Positions 30,912 through 42,402 of a stretch of DNA of 64,000 bases are shown here, piece by piece (positions within the stretch are counted from its first letter, which is position 1; every line of letters starts with the position of its first letter). The stretch comes from Effrenium voratum (lineage: Eukaryota; Sar; Dinophyceae; Suessiales; Symbiodiniaceae). The notes under the pieces are model-generated. The model saw only the letters and a program-made list of their open reading frames with translations, was not told the DNA's origin and made no database searches. The position numbers and the translations under genes were made by a program. The DNA lies in NCBI GenBank assembly GCA_963377175.1, contig CAUJNA010003248.1, positions 435,326 to 499,325 on the forward strand, in the 5' to 3' direction.

Positions 30912-31374
30912 CTACCTCTGTACTTTTTCGCTCCAGGCTATCTCGTTGACCCTGTAGGAGCCCCTGCTTTCGATCGGCTTACCCCTGATCCTAACCATAT
31001 CCCCAACCTTGATTTCCGGGCGGGTCGCCTTGTGTTTGGCCCTGCGCTCAATGTTGCGCAGAGCTATCTCGGCCATTTCGGGGTCGGAGTAGGCGAGGTT
31101 CGGCGCCACCTGCGTGGTAGCGTGCTTCCTTCCGTTGATTTGGTTCAAGATGTCGGGTAGCATGAGGTGCCACTGGCCCCGCCGGCCCGCTCCGGCAGAA
31201 ATCCATCAGCTCCTTGAATTCCCTCTTGAACTCGGAGCCGTCGTCGGAGTACACGTTGGCCGGCACCCCCAGGGTTTTGAACACCTTCTTCATGCCCGCC
31301 GCGGTGGTGGTCGCAACACGGTCCTTCAGCGGCTCAGCGCCCACTTTTTTGGTCAGCGCGTCGATGGCCACCAT
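30912..31374 (-). pseudogene. Retroviral-type integrase relic (Polinton/Ginger-like)
   Basis: Two minus-strand frames give parts of one rve-type integrase. The first (from 31374) reads VAIDALTKKVGAEPLKD with the first catalytic Asp, then YSDDGSEFKREFKEL with the second. The second frame (31163-30912) reads NGRKHATTQVAP and EIKVGDMVRI, the C-terminal part typical of Polinton and Ginger integrases. The segment that should hold the catalytic Glu is missing between them, along with a frame change, so it is dead. Its end coincides with the upstream limit of the DIRS-like element. Confidence 0.65.
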
Positions 31375-31592
31375 ATTAGCATGAAGGGGTAGGGCTTGGC
31401 CCCCGAAGCGAAGGCCTTCATGTTGGCTTGCAGTTGGTTAGAGGCACGAAGCTGTTGTAGCCCCTCTGTGGCCGGTCTGGCTCACCCGGATCCAGAAACG
31501 CCTTCACTTTTTGTCTGGAGGCGGGACTGAGCCTGCTGCAGCGTCTGCGCGCGGGGATCCTCGTAGCCGGTCCGGGCACACCGGGTCGCTCC

Positions 31593-31930
31593 TTCCCTTG
31601 TGCTCGCCGACCCCGGCAGCCCTGCTTGCCTGCTCGAAGCTTCCCAAGTCGGGTGGCCGGTTGGCCTCCCGCACACTTACTGCGAACGCGCCTCCGCTGC
31701 CGTCTGCGGCCCTGCGGGGACGCCGGCAATGGTTGTGGACAACCCGCAGATGCGCTTGGCGACCACGTCGCTGCTTGCCCGCTGGCTGGCTGGCTGGCCA
31801 GGCGGGCGTGAGCTGTCAAAAGGGTTTGGGCGAGAGTCGCACACTTCGGCGTAAAAAGGCGCGTTCCGACGGGAGCGACGATTGTGGAGTCTCCTGTGGG
31901 TCGCCGGCCAGTTTGCCCGCCGCTGCATGA
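31593..31930 (+). pseudogene. LINE 3'-end relic, copy with internal deletion
   Basis: Plus-strand reading gives ADALGDHVAACPLAGWLARR, the Cys/His motif of the LINE at 20.3 kb. About 270 bp are roughly 80% like 33216-33507. Beyond 31865 the match jumps to the region of 33774, so about 270 bp of the nuclease-like part are deleted here. Stops and frameshifts throughout. Confidence 0.65.
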
Positions 31931-33212
31931 TATAGCGCAAAAGCGCGCGCAGTTGGCCACGTGTGAGCCCCTTCCGGGGCCAATATGCTCACAGAGGCTT
32001 CCCCTTCGACCCTCAAAGCCACCAAGCTGCAGCACCGCGCGTCCCAGGGCTGAGGCCGGCCGTTTAGCTGCTCCAACGCAATCAGGAAGCTTGACAAAAC
32101 ATTGGCTGAAACGCGCAAGTTTCACATTTGGCATCTCACACCCGGGCGGCAGTGTGCTGACCGGGCGACGATTGCCTCTACAACCTCCCGGGCCTAGCCT
32201 TCTCGTCCCTCGGTGTCGGCCCACGCTACCCCCCGAACGCACAAGCGGCTACTGCCCGGGAACCACAAGGCGCCCGATTCAATGGAAGTTTATGCCAGGG
32301 CACGCGCACCCTGGTCAAGGAGGGTTCTGGGTTGCCTGCAAGCCTTTCGCATGCTGCCCGCTGGCCTGACTTTTTGTTTCTGGGACTCACATGGTGAAGC
32401 TGTGTTGGGTTGTGCGCCTCGTTTGCTTCACTCTGCTGCTTGGTCGTGGCTGAGGCGCCGTTGCCTTGACGTCCGACTTCGTGATGTGTTGCGCATGACC
32501 TTCTGCGCGCCGGCCCCACCCAACAATGGACACCGTGTGCCAGCGACACCAACAGGCCGCTCCAGTCCCCCCACACCTTTCTGAGGCACCGCGCCCGCGC
32601 AGCAGTACGCTGGAGGCGTCGCCATGCGGCCGTCAGCGACTGTCTCCAGCCAGCAGTTTGCCGGAAAGCGGTCCCGCCAGGTTTGCCGCCAAAAATTCTC
32701 ACATCTACGAGCCCTTCTTGCTGGATATCCGCCGCCCGCCTCGCGCAAAGAGATGCACGGCGCTCTTACCCTTCGTGCCGGCAGAGTCGGGGGAGCGGAC
32801 CCGCCTCCTCGCGCAGGGTGGATGGCCCGCAAACAGCCGCCTGCCTTATACCCGTGCAAAGGACGCAAAGGCTCTTCTCTTCGCGTTACTGGCTCCGAAT
32901 CAAACGCAGCCCAGGGCTTGCAAGCCGATCACACCAACTTCGAGCAACATGCTTAGTAACGAGCCACGGGAAAAGCGGAGCGACAATAAATGGAAACGAG
33001 CCTGGTGCAATCCCTGACTACCCAAGCTAAATCACCTTCTCCCGCACGCAATCTCGCAGCTCTGGTGGCCATGCCGGGCGCGGCATTGTAAGCAGCGACT
33101 GTCAGAATCCAGCACCCGCAAGATTTACAAAGGCAGACGCAGACGCACGCTCAGGGTGCTGGCCGAGGCTCGGATGTAGCCAAGCAGCCGGTAAGGGCAG
33201 ACCGGATCACTC
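31931..33212. other. No assignable gene
   Basis: GC-rich sequence with short Arg/Pro/Ala-rich open frames on both strands and no recognisable motif. It may be decayed LINE or other repeat sequence between the two LINE 3' relics. Confidence 0.45.
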
Positions 33213-34000
33213 ATGCCCTTGTGCACGCCAACCCCGGTGGCCATGCTTGCCTGCCCGAGGCTTTCCAAGCGGAGGTCTTGTTGCGGGCGGCCGGTTGGCC
33301 TCCTGGCAAGCACTTACTGCGCACGCCCGCCGCCGTCTGCGGTTGCCTTTGCCCATCTCCACTGCCCCTTGCGGGGACAACCCGCGGATGCGCTTGGCGA
33401 CCATGTCGCTGCTTGCCGGCGCACTGGCTGGCTGGCCAGGCGGGCCTAACCTGTCAAAAGGGTTGGGCTTGGGCGAGAGTCGCGCACTTCGGCGTAAAAA
33501 GGCGCGAGAAGGACAAAAAAACGAAGGAAGAAACAAACAGTGGCACTCGGCGCCACCGGCTCCCAGGGCCAGGTCGTGCCCTAGCAGTGGATGCCGCCGA
33601 CCGGCGGCGGCTGGACCTCGTCGTCCACGGGAGCGCGGCTTCGGGCGTTGCGCTGTGTTGCGATGCCATGCTTGTCTCACCGGCGCCCAGGGCCGCGCTG
33701 CCTTTGCGTTCTCGTTTGCGAGGTCGGCGGACGCTGGGGCCCAAGCTCGGCGCCGCCCTTGCTCCAGCGGACAGCGTGGGAGCGACGATGGTGGAGTCTC
33801 CCTTCGGTCGCCGACCAGTCGGCGCTGGCGGGGTTGCTCGGCCTTCCGCAGTTGGGGCTTGGCGCCGAGGAGAGGCCGCCGCTCGAGCACGTGCTCAAGC
33901 TGGCGGGCATTGGCGGGCCCAGCCGCGACAGGGGGGGCTTTGGGTGACCTTTCGATTCGGCAGCCGGAAAGAGGCGTGTGAGAAAAAGCAATCAGACAAA
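33213..34000 (+). pseudogene. LINE 3'-end relic with nuclease-like domain
   Basis: Plus-strand pieces in order: ADALGDHVAACRRTGWLARR (Cys/His motif), then in another frame DRRRLDLVVHGSAASGVALC with CDAMLVSP, then CEVGGRWG and AWERRWWSLPSVA. From memory this order is typical of dinoflagellate LINE proteins after the zinc motif; the DLVVHG...CDA part may be a PD-(D/E)XK restriction-like nuclease, which is inference. At least three frame changes; dead. It shows what the LINE at 16.9-20.4 kb lost at its 3' end. Confidence 0.65.
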
Positions 34001-35359
34001 CAAGGGAAGTTGCTCGCTCGGCCCACTGGACGGCGCTGGGCGTCGCTGGGCGGCGCGCTGGACGGTGCAGAAACCGTCGCCCCGGCCAGGTCGGCAACCC
34101 TTCCGCTTGCCACGGAAAGGCAAGAGGTGCAACATGACGCGGCCATCGCGGCGTGCCTGGCACAATTGCTTGTCGGCGGCGAGGCGCCCGCACCGCTACC
34201 AGCCATGCAGCTCCGGCGTGCACAGTTCCCACTGCATCGCGGCGAGCTCCCACTGCATCGCGGCGAGCTCCCACTGCATCTGGCTCCCTGCTGCGTGGGC
34301 AGGCTCCTTATCCTCGTGATCCTTTTGGTCCTCACCGACAAGAGTGCAGCCCCGACCTAGCTCAAGCACACGTTTTGTGGCTGTTGTCCATCAAGCTCGG
34401 GCATTCAAACGGCAACCATTTGGGGCAGGAGCAGTCGAGGGCACTTGCAGGAAAAGCACAGGCGAAGCGAATCATTTGCCCACTCCAGGGCCCCTTTGCA
34501 CGCATGGCAGCGCCGAAACAACGCTTTTGGGCTCCTCAAAATTGGGACGAAAGGAAGCGCAGAACTGCAACATAAATCTGCACCCTTGTCTTGCCTCGTG
34601 TCAGTATGTATCAAAGGCAGGACGATCCCTCCCTTTCGCGGCAACTTCGGCGATGTCCCCTTCCACCTCGTCCAAGCAAAGTGAAGAGCAGCAAGGTGGC
34701 TCCACAAGAAATTGTCGAGCAGCAACAGAGCAGACTGAGCAGCAACTGGAAGGTCTGGAAGGACCTGCTCAAGTTTGCAAGCCACAGCCTGGCTGCAATC
34801 AATTTCGTGTGTCCATGCCAAAATGCAATCCACGCGGAAGAGCAAACCAAAAAGCGAGACCCAACATTTCACCCGGCAAAGGCTGCAATTGCGCGGCAGC
34901 CGTTGTAGGCAAGTGCGAAGTACTGCTTGGAAAGAATGAAGCGACAGGATGGTGCTGGGCCTGCCAAAACCAAACATGATGTTGAAGCCACTAAGCCAGG
35001 ATGGATCATCTGAAAGCAAATTCATACGCCAAGTCCATTATGCCTTCGACGCAGTGAGGTAAACCTCAAGACAAGGCGGGGATCAGTATGCATTGAAACC
35101 ACAAATCCGAAAACCTCTCATCACGTGTAGCCTCATGATGGTTTGGTTTGGAAACTAAGTTGACACAGGATGCACCCAGGTGGTCTACCATGTGAACCTA
35201 CATCATTGTCTTGCATGCTAGAGTAACGGATTGAAATTTCAACCTCACACCAGCCCAAACCCAAAGACTCAATCCGGCTTTGCAGCAATGCCTCAGAATT
35301 TGTCAGGTGGACAACAAATCAAGCTAGAATATAGCACTGCACGTTTCACGTGCAACAAA
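34001..35359. other. No assignable gene; 21-bp tandem repeat
   Basis: A 21-bp unit (CCCACTGCATCGCGGCGAGCT) is repeated 2.7 times at about 34228-34285. A minus-strand frame (34405-35025) and a plus-strand frame (34344-34979) are open over the same stretch with no recognisable domain. Nothing else is seen. Confidence 0.45.
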
Positions 35360-35440
35360 TTGGTGCTCACATTCATACGGAATCAGTCGGCTTCTCGGCA
35401 GCAAAGTGCAGCTTTGGTTACCCACAAATGTTGAATTGAT
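35360..35440 (+). repeat. Diverged outlying satellite monomer fragment
   Basis: CATTCATACGGAATCAGTCGG followed by GCAAAGTGCAGCTTTGGTTACC aligns to the satellite monomer stretch CATTCGGAATCAGTCTGG...GTGCAGCTTTGGTGAGCC. It is far more diverged than any monomer in the main array and is separated from it by the TG-rich tract. Confidence 0.6.
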
Positions 35441-35960
35441 GGGGCTGGTTTTTTCCTGGGAGTTGTTCCTCGTTTTGTTTTGGGTTTTTTTCCTGGAATT
35501 TCTGTCTTGGCACTGGCAGGTGCGCTCTCCCTTGGTTCTGCTCTGTTTGACGCGTTTTGCACCAGCGCTGTCAACATCCCCGGCATCGTTCTAACCCGGC
35601 AGCATCCTTTTCAACATCAGTTTGGGGGTGGCTGCGCTTTAAATACTGGGATGGTTCTGGTGGGTGGGTTTTGGGCTGGAGGGTGGTTTGGGATAGGTTC
35701 AGGGTGGCTTTGGGATGATGGTTTAGTGTTGGTTTGGTTTGTTTGGGGGGGTAGGGGGCGATTGGTGTCGGGTTTGCTTTGGGCTTGTCAAGGGTTGGTG
35801 TAGGGTGGGTTTAGAGCGGGTGTAGTTTGGGTTTAGTGCTGGTTTGGGGGCGGGTTAGGGATTGGTTTTGTGGTTGCTTTAGGGTGGGCTTTGTGGGGGG
35901 GTTGGTATAGGGCTTGCTTTGGGGTGGTTTAAGGCTTGTTCAGTGCGGACTTGGGGTTGG
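35441..35960. repeat. TG-rich degenerate tract with TTTAGGG-like words
   Basis: About 500 bp on the plus strand are almost free of A and C, made of irregular GGGTTT, GGTTTGG, GGTTAGGG and TTTAGGG words. It resembles a decayed telomere-type or G-rich minisatellite. No gene. Confidence 0.7.
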
Positions 35961-36003
35961 TTTCGGATGGGGATGGGGCAGTTTCGCGCATCAAAGCACA
36001 TGG

Positions 36004-39000
36004 CGGCCTTCTCAGTTTCAGAGTTTCGCTTTGCAACTTCTGACACCAGCCCAAACCCTAAGGCTTGGCAAACATGCCGCCATTGATGAGCCCACAAGTT
36101 CACATGGTTTATTGGTGCGAGCTCACCGACACACTTCAAAGCTTCAAATTAGAAACTGCAAAGAACCTGAGACATTTCACGGGGTTTCAAAGCACCTCAC
36201 AACATCTTGAAGCGAACATCAGCTACTGTTTGCCAAGGCTGGAAGCATACCAAAGCGCAACAGTCTTGAGCGTTAAACCATCAATACTATTGGCACGCAA
36301 GGCTGTTTCAAATCAACATGCAGGTATTCTTCGCTTTAAAGTTGACATGTTTTTCTTTAGAGCGTGGTACTCAATACACTTCAGATTTTGAACTCAGAAC
36401 TACCTGCAATTGGAACCTGCTCACGATTGACGTTCAAAAGCACTAAAGACTTCCAAGAACGTTTCCATCATATCCACAGCTTGCCAGGCAAAAAATGCAT
36501 CCCAACCTCACCAACCACATCTGCATGCTGGTTGCTGCAGGTCGCCGCACGTCCGCAAACATCAGACCAAGAACTTGATTCATTGACAATGCTGGCCCTC
36601 TTCAGTTTCAGAGTTTCGCTTTGCAACTTCTGACACCAGCCCAACCCTAAGGCTTGCCAAACGTGCCGGCGCATTTGTCACATAGAAAATGGAACAGATA
36701 TAGCAGCATCAGTGCCAAGTGCAAAAAGAACATTCGGAATCAGTCTGGCGTTGCCGGCAAGAAATGTGCAGTTTTGCCATTGGTGAGCCCACAAGTTCAC
36801 GTGGAAAATTGGTGCGAGGCCACCGACACACTTCAGAGCTTCAAAATAGAAACTGCAAAGAACCTACATTTCGCGGGGTTTCAAAGCACCTCACAACATC
36901 TTGAAGCGAACGTCTGCTGCGACTGCTTACAACTGCCGGAAGCATGCCAAAGTGCAACAGTCTTGAGCGTTAAACCTGACTCCAGCCGAAACCCTAACAC
37001 TTGCAACAGTGTAGCAAAATGATTTGGCACCATGAATAATATTGGCACAAGGCTGCTTCAAAACAACGTTATTCTTCCCTTGAAAGTTGACAGGGATTTT
37101 TTGGGCGTGTTGTCCGCAATACACTTCATATTTTGAAGACGGAGCTGCCTGCAGTTAAAGGCACTTAAGACTTTCAAGGACATAGGTGCAAGCCATTTTT
37201 CTCTTTTGCCGACTACTCGTGCAACAAAAAAATGACAGCTGTTTCCATCATAGCCACGACTTGCCAGGCAAAAAATGCATCTCAAACCTCACCAACCACA
37301 TCTGCATGCTGGTTGCTGCAGGTCGCCGCACGTCCGCAAACATCAGACCAAGAACTTGATTCATTGACAATGCTGGCCCTCTTCAGTTTCAAATGGAACA
37401 GATATAGCAGCATCAGTGCCAAGTGCAAAAAGAACATTCGGAATCAGTCTGGCGTTGCCGGCAAGAAATGTGCAGTTTTGCCATTGGTGAGCCCACAAGT
37501 TCACGTGGAAAATTGGTGCGAGGCCACCGACACACTTCAGAGCTTCAAAATAGAAACTGCAAAGAACCTACATTTCGCGGGGTTTCAAAGCACCTCACAA
37601 CATCTTGAAGCGAACGTCTGCTGCGACTGCTTACAACTGCCGGAAGCATGCCAAAGTGCAACAGTCTTGAGCGTTAAACCTGACTCCAGCCGAAACCCTA
37701 ACACTTGCAACAGTGTAGCAAAATGATTTGGCACCATGAATAATATTGGCACAAGGCTGCTTCAAAACAACGTTATTCTTCCCTTGAAAGTTGACAGGGA
37801 TTTTTTGGGCGTGTTGTCCGCAATACACTTCATATTTTGAAGACGGAGCTGCCTGCAGTTAAAGGCACTTAAGACTTTCAAGGACATAGGTGCAAGCCAT
37901 TTTTCTCTTTTGCCGACTACTCGTGCAACAAAAAAATGACAGCTGTTTCCATCATAGCCACGACTTGCCAGGCAAAAAATGCATCTCAAACCTCACCAAC
38001 CACATCTGCATGCTGGTTGCTGCAGGTCGCCGCACGTCCGCAAACATCAGACCAAGAACTTGATTCATTGACAATGCTGGCCCTCTTCAGTTTCAGAGTT
38101 TCGCTTTGCAGCTTCTGACACCAGCCCAACCCTAAGGCTTGCCAAACGTGCCGGCGCATTTGTCACATAGAAAATGGAACAGATATAGCAGCATCAGTGC
38201 CAAGTGCAAAAAGAACATTCGGAATCAGTCTGGCGTTGCCGGCAAGAAATGTGCAGTTTTGCCATTGGTGAGCCCACAAGTTCACACGGAAAATTGGTGC
38301 GAGGCCACCGACACACTTCAGAGCTTCAAAATAGAAAACTGCAAAGAACCTACATTTCGCGGGGTTTCAAAGCACCTCACAACATCTTGAAGCGAACGTC
38401 TGCTGCGACTGCTTACAACTGCCGGAAGCATGCCAAAGTGCAACAGTCTTGAGCGTTAAACCTGACTCCAGCCGAAACCCTAACACTTGCAACAGTGTAG
38501 CAAAATGATTTGGCACCATGAATAATATTGGCACAGGGCTGCTTCAAAACAACGTTATTCTTCCCTTGAAAGTTGACAGGGATTGTTTGGGCGTGTTGTC
38601 CGCAATACACTTCATATTTTGAAGACGGAGCTGCCTGCAGTTAAAGGCACTTAAGACTTTCAAGGACATAGGTGCAAGCCATTGTTCTGTTTTGCCGACT
38701 ACTCGTGCAACAAAAAAATGACAGCTGTTTCCATCATAGCCACGACTTGCCAGGCAAAAAATGCATCTCAACCTCACCAACCTCATCTGCATGCTGGTTT
38801 CTGCAGGTCGCCGCACGTCCGCAAACATCAGACCAAGAACTTGATTCATTGACAATGCTGGCCCTCTTCAGTTTCAGAGTGTCGCTTTGCAACTTCTGAC
38901 ACCAGCCCAAACCCTAAGGCTTGCCAAACGCGCCGGCGCATTTGTCACATAGAAAATGGAACAGATATAGCAGCATCAGTGCCAAGTGCAAAAAGAACAT

Positions 39001-40890
39001 TCGGAATCAGTCTGGCGTTGCCGGCAAGAAATGTGCAGCTTTGGTGAGCCCACAAGTTCACATGGAAAATTGGTGCGAGGCTACCGACACACTTCAGAGC
39101 TTCAAAATAGAAACTGCAAGGAACCTACATTTCGCGGGGTTTCAATTCACCTCACAACATCTTGAAGCGAACGTCTGCTGCGTTACAACTGCCGGAAGCA
39201 TACCAAAGTGCAACAGTCTTGAGCGTTAAACCTGACTCCAGCCGAAACCCGAACACTTGCAACAGTGTAGCAAAATGATTTGGCACCATGAGTAATTTTG
39301 GCACACAAGGCTGCTTCAAAACAACATGCAGTTACTGTTCGGTTGAAAGTTAACAGGGTGTATTTGGCGTTGTCTGCAATACACTTCAGATTTTGAACTC
39401 AGAACTACCTACAATTGGAACCTGCTCACGATTGACGTTCAAAAGCACTAAAGACTTCCAAGGGCTTAGGTGCAAGCCATTTTTCTCTTTCCTCGAGTAC
39501 TCGCGCAACAAACAGTGACAGCTGTTTCCATCATAAATCCACAGCTTGCCAAGCAAAAAAAATGCATCTCAACCTCACCAACCACATCTGCATGCTGGTT
39601 GCTGCAGGTCGCCGCACGTCCGCAAACATCAGACCAAGAACTTGATTAATTGACAATGCTGGCCCTCTTCAGTTTCAGAGTTTCGCTTTGCAACTTCTGA
39701 CACCAGCCCAAAGGCCGGCGCATTTGTCACATAGAAAATGGAACAGATATAGCAGCATCAGTGCCAAGTGCAAAAAGAACATTCGGAATCAGTCTGGCGT
39801 TGCCGGCAAGAAATGTGCAGCTTTGGTGAGCCCACAAGTTCACACGGAAAATTGGTGCGAGGCTACCGACACACTTCAGAGCTTCAAAATAGAAACTGCA
39901 AAGAACCTACATTTCGCCGGGTTTCAAAGCACCTCACAACATCTTGAAGCGAACGTCTGCTGCGTTACAACTGCCGGAAGCATACCAAAGTGCAACAGTC
40001 TTGAGCGTTAAACCTGACTCCAGCCGAAACCCGAACACTTGCAACAGTGTAGCAAAATGATTTGGCACCATGAGTAATTTTGGCACACAAGGCTGCTTCA
40101 AAACAACATGCAGTTACTGTTTGTTTGAAAGTTAACAGGGTGTATTTGGCGTTGTCTGCAATACACTTCAGATTTTGAACTCAGAACTACCTACAATTGG
40201 AACCTGCTCACGATTGACGTTCAAAAACACTAAAGACTTCCAAGAACTTAGGTGCAAACCGTTTTTCTCTTTCTTCGAGTACTCCTGCAACAAACTGTGA
40301 CAGCTGCTTCCATCATATTCACAGCTTGCCAGGCAAAAAATGCATCTCAACCTCACCAACCACATCTGCATGCTGGTTGCTGCACGTCCGACAAACATCA
40401 GACCAAGAACTTGATTCATTGACGCTTTGCAACTTCTGACACCAGCCCAAACCCTAAGGCTTGCCCAACGTGCCGGCGCATTTGTCACAGATATAGCAGT
40501 CAGTGCCACGTGCAAAAACAATACATTCGGAATGAGTCTGGCGGTGCCGGCAAGAAATGTGCAGCTTTGGTGAGCCCACAAGTTCACATGGAAAATTGGT
40601 GCGAGGCCACCGACACACTTCAGAGCTTCAAAATAGAAACTGCAAAGAACCTGAGACATTTCACGGGGTTTCAAAGCAGCTCGCAACTGTTGAAGCGAAC
40701 GTCTGCTGCGACTGCTTACAGTCCTGAGCGTTAAACCTGACTCCAGCCGAAACCCTAACACTTGCAACAGTGTAGCAAAATGATTTGGCACCATGAATAA
40801 TAGTATTGGCACACAAGGCTTATTCTTCCCTTGAGAGCTGACAGGGATTATTTGCTGGCCCTCTTCAGTTCACCAGGCCAAACCCTAACT
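36004..40890 (+). repeat. Tandem satellite, about 782-bp monomer, 6-7 units
   Basis: The anchor GGAACAGATATAGC starts at 36691, 37395, 38176, 38958 and 39740, with a shortened version (GATATAGC) near 40490. Spacings are 704, 781, 782, 782 and about 744. The 704-bp unit lacks 78 bp around CATTTGTCACATAG. The first unit (36004-36690) lacks an internal part. Each full monomer carries two AAACCCTAA-type words. Open frames of 60-120 codons recur once per monomer in step with the repeat, but they vary in frame and length and are not called as genes. Confidence 0.95.
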
Positions 40891-42171
40891 GTTTGATGGG
40901 TGATGCAGATCTGTTGGCAATGCTGGTGATGCCAATGATGCTCGGAATGCATGTGATGTGTTGCTGGGAATGCCACTGCTGATGCAAGTGATGCAAGTGA
41001 TGCTGCTGGTGAGAACTCGTAGGCAGACAAACTGATTCCGCATCACCTGGCTCTTGTTCTATTGTTTATGTGACACCGCCGCCAGGCTTAGGGTTTGGGC
41101 TGGTTTCTTGTCACGCCACGCCAGGTTGCGAACGGTCACACGGTCCACACTGATGTAAACACGGTTGCTCCGCGGCGTGCTCGACTCAATCTGCCGACCC
41201 ATGGCTGCGTGACGACTGAGCTGTGCATTCCTACAGTAGTTGCAATTGCCAAGGAGAATAGAAAGTAGGTTTTTTGCGGCATCGAGCCCGGGTCAGGAAG
41301 ATAGATTTGCTCCATCAATCCTTTCATTTGGCCAGAGATTGGATGCTGCCCGGATTCCCTGACTCTAGAAGGCCATCATGCGCCAAAATGGAATGGTGTA
41401 AAACGTCTTCCCTTGGCTGCAACAGAACTGCCCAGGGAAGGTGGTCCTCCTGTAACCAAGTTCGAACTTTGGACCAATTTACCTTGTTTTCCTCTTTCGA
41501 CCACCCAATCTCTGGGAAAAAAACAAAATGACGCTGAGCTCGGCTCTATCATTCGTGGGATCGTCCCTCGCTTACTTGGTGTCACGATTTGATCGGCAAC
41601 TACTTCAAACCCACGCCCTCTGCTGTGACTTCTGGGGGCATCATTGGTCTTTGGGCCGAGGTCGCTGGTCCTGCACAGCCTACGCCTTGGGTGCCTCTCC
41701 GGACAGTTGCTCGTGCTGCCACCCTGCAGCACCAGCAAGTTCAGCCGTTCGTGCAACACGCCGCCTCTTCCCCTTTCTTGGAAGTCCATCCCTTGCTGCT
41801 CCCACTTACACCGAGCCCTCATACAGTCGCCCAATTCATTCATCAAACACCAAGCCTTTGAAGGCATTTTGTTCACTGCCTCTTGTCGTGAGATCATGAG
41901 TTCTCCCCCCGCTTCGTCTGCACGGCCATCATGCAAGGGCCGTCGACCCCGTCATTGACGCAGAAATGCAGGTCACCCGTGATTGCTCTGCACGACACCG
42001 GGTCCGATTGTCAAGTCGTAGCAAAAGGGTGCGTTTTGGCCAGGTTGCCTAAGCCACACGCAAAATCACCACATCCCGCACAAAATCAAACAAAATCACA
42101 GAATCACCCACACACACGGCACACAAAAAGAAACTCCCGAAGTAGAGATCTCATCTTCAACTAATATGCTT
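40891..42171. other. No assignable gene
   Basis: Begins with ATGCTG/GATGC-rich sequence (40915-41010). Plus-strand frames at 41528-41958 and a minus-strand frame at 41376-41936 overlap and neither has a recognisable domain. A CA/AAATCAC-rich stretch lies at 42060-42130. Confidence 0.45.
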
Positions 42172-42402
42172 CGGCCTTTGCAGTTGTTTCTGCAACTGGG
42201 CGCATGCGCGCAACGTGCGCTTGCAGCCTACTCACGTGCCCGGGCGTCTCAACAACTGGGCGGACGACCTCAGTCGAGATCGCCTTCAAAGATTCATGAA
42301 TTGCCCTGCAGACCGAGTGCGCTCACTCTGTGCCCTATGGATGCACCATGGCGGCCAGAACACCTGGCTGCTGCATCATCCGATGTTAGCACCAAACCAG
42401 TG
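42172..42402 (+). pseudogene. DIRS-like RNase H C-terminal relic, copy 3
   Basis: Plus-strand sequence reads RPLQLFLQLG, then in another frame LQPTHVPGRLNNWADDLSRD, then back in the first frame LCPMDAPWRPEHLAAASSD. These match in order the end of the RNase H region of copy 2 (WPLQLFVQLT, PTHVPGRCNDWADDLSRG, LCPMHAPWRPEHLAAAS). The frame changes and an internal deletion make it a relic. Opposite orientation to copies 1 and 2. A 630-codon open frame that starts inside it at 42215 continues downstream but is chimeric. Confidence 0.85.

Noticed and set aside
30789..31600. Search for the 5' repeat A1 of DIRS-like copy 1
   Set aside because: No stretch resembling 20633-21126 was seen; the region holds an integrase relic instead.
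36065..40734. Recurring 60-120-codon open frames in the satellite
   Set aside because: They recur with the monomer, change length with single indels, occur on both strands and have no motif; treated as repeat shadows.
36004..40890. Satellite array as a CRISPR-like array
   Set aside because: Monomers of about 782 bp without spacers and in a eukaryotic context.
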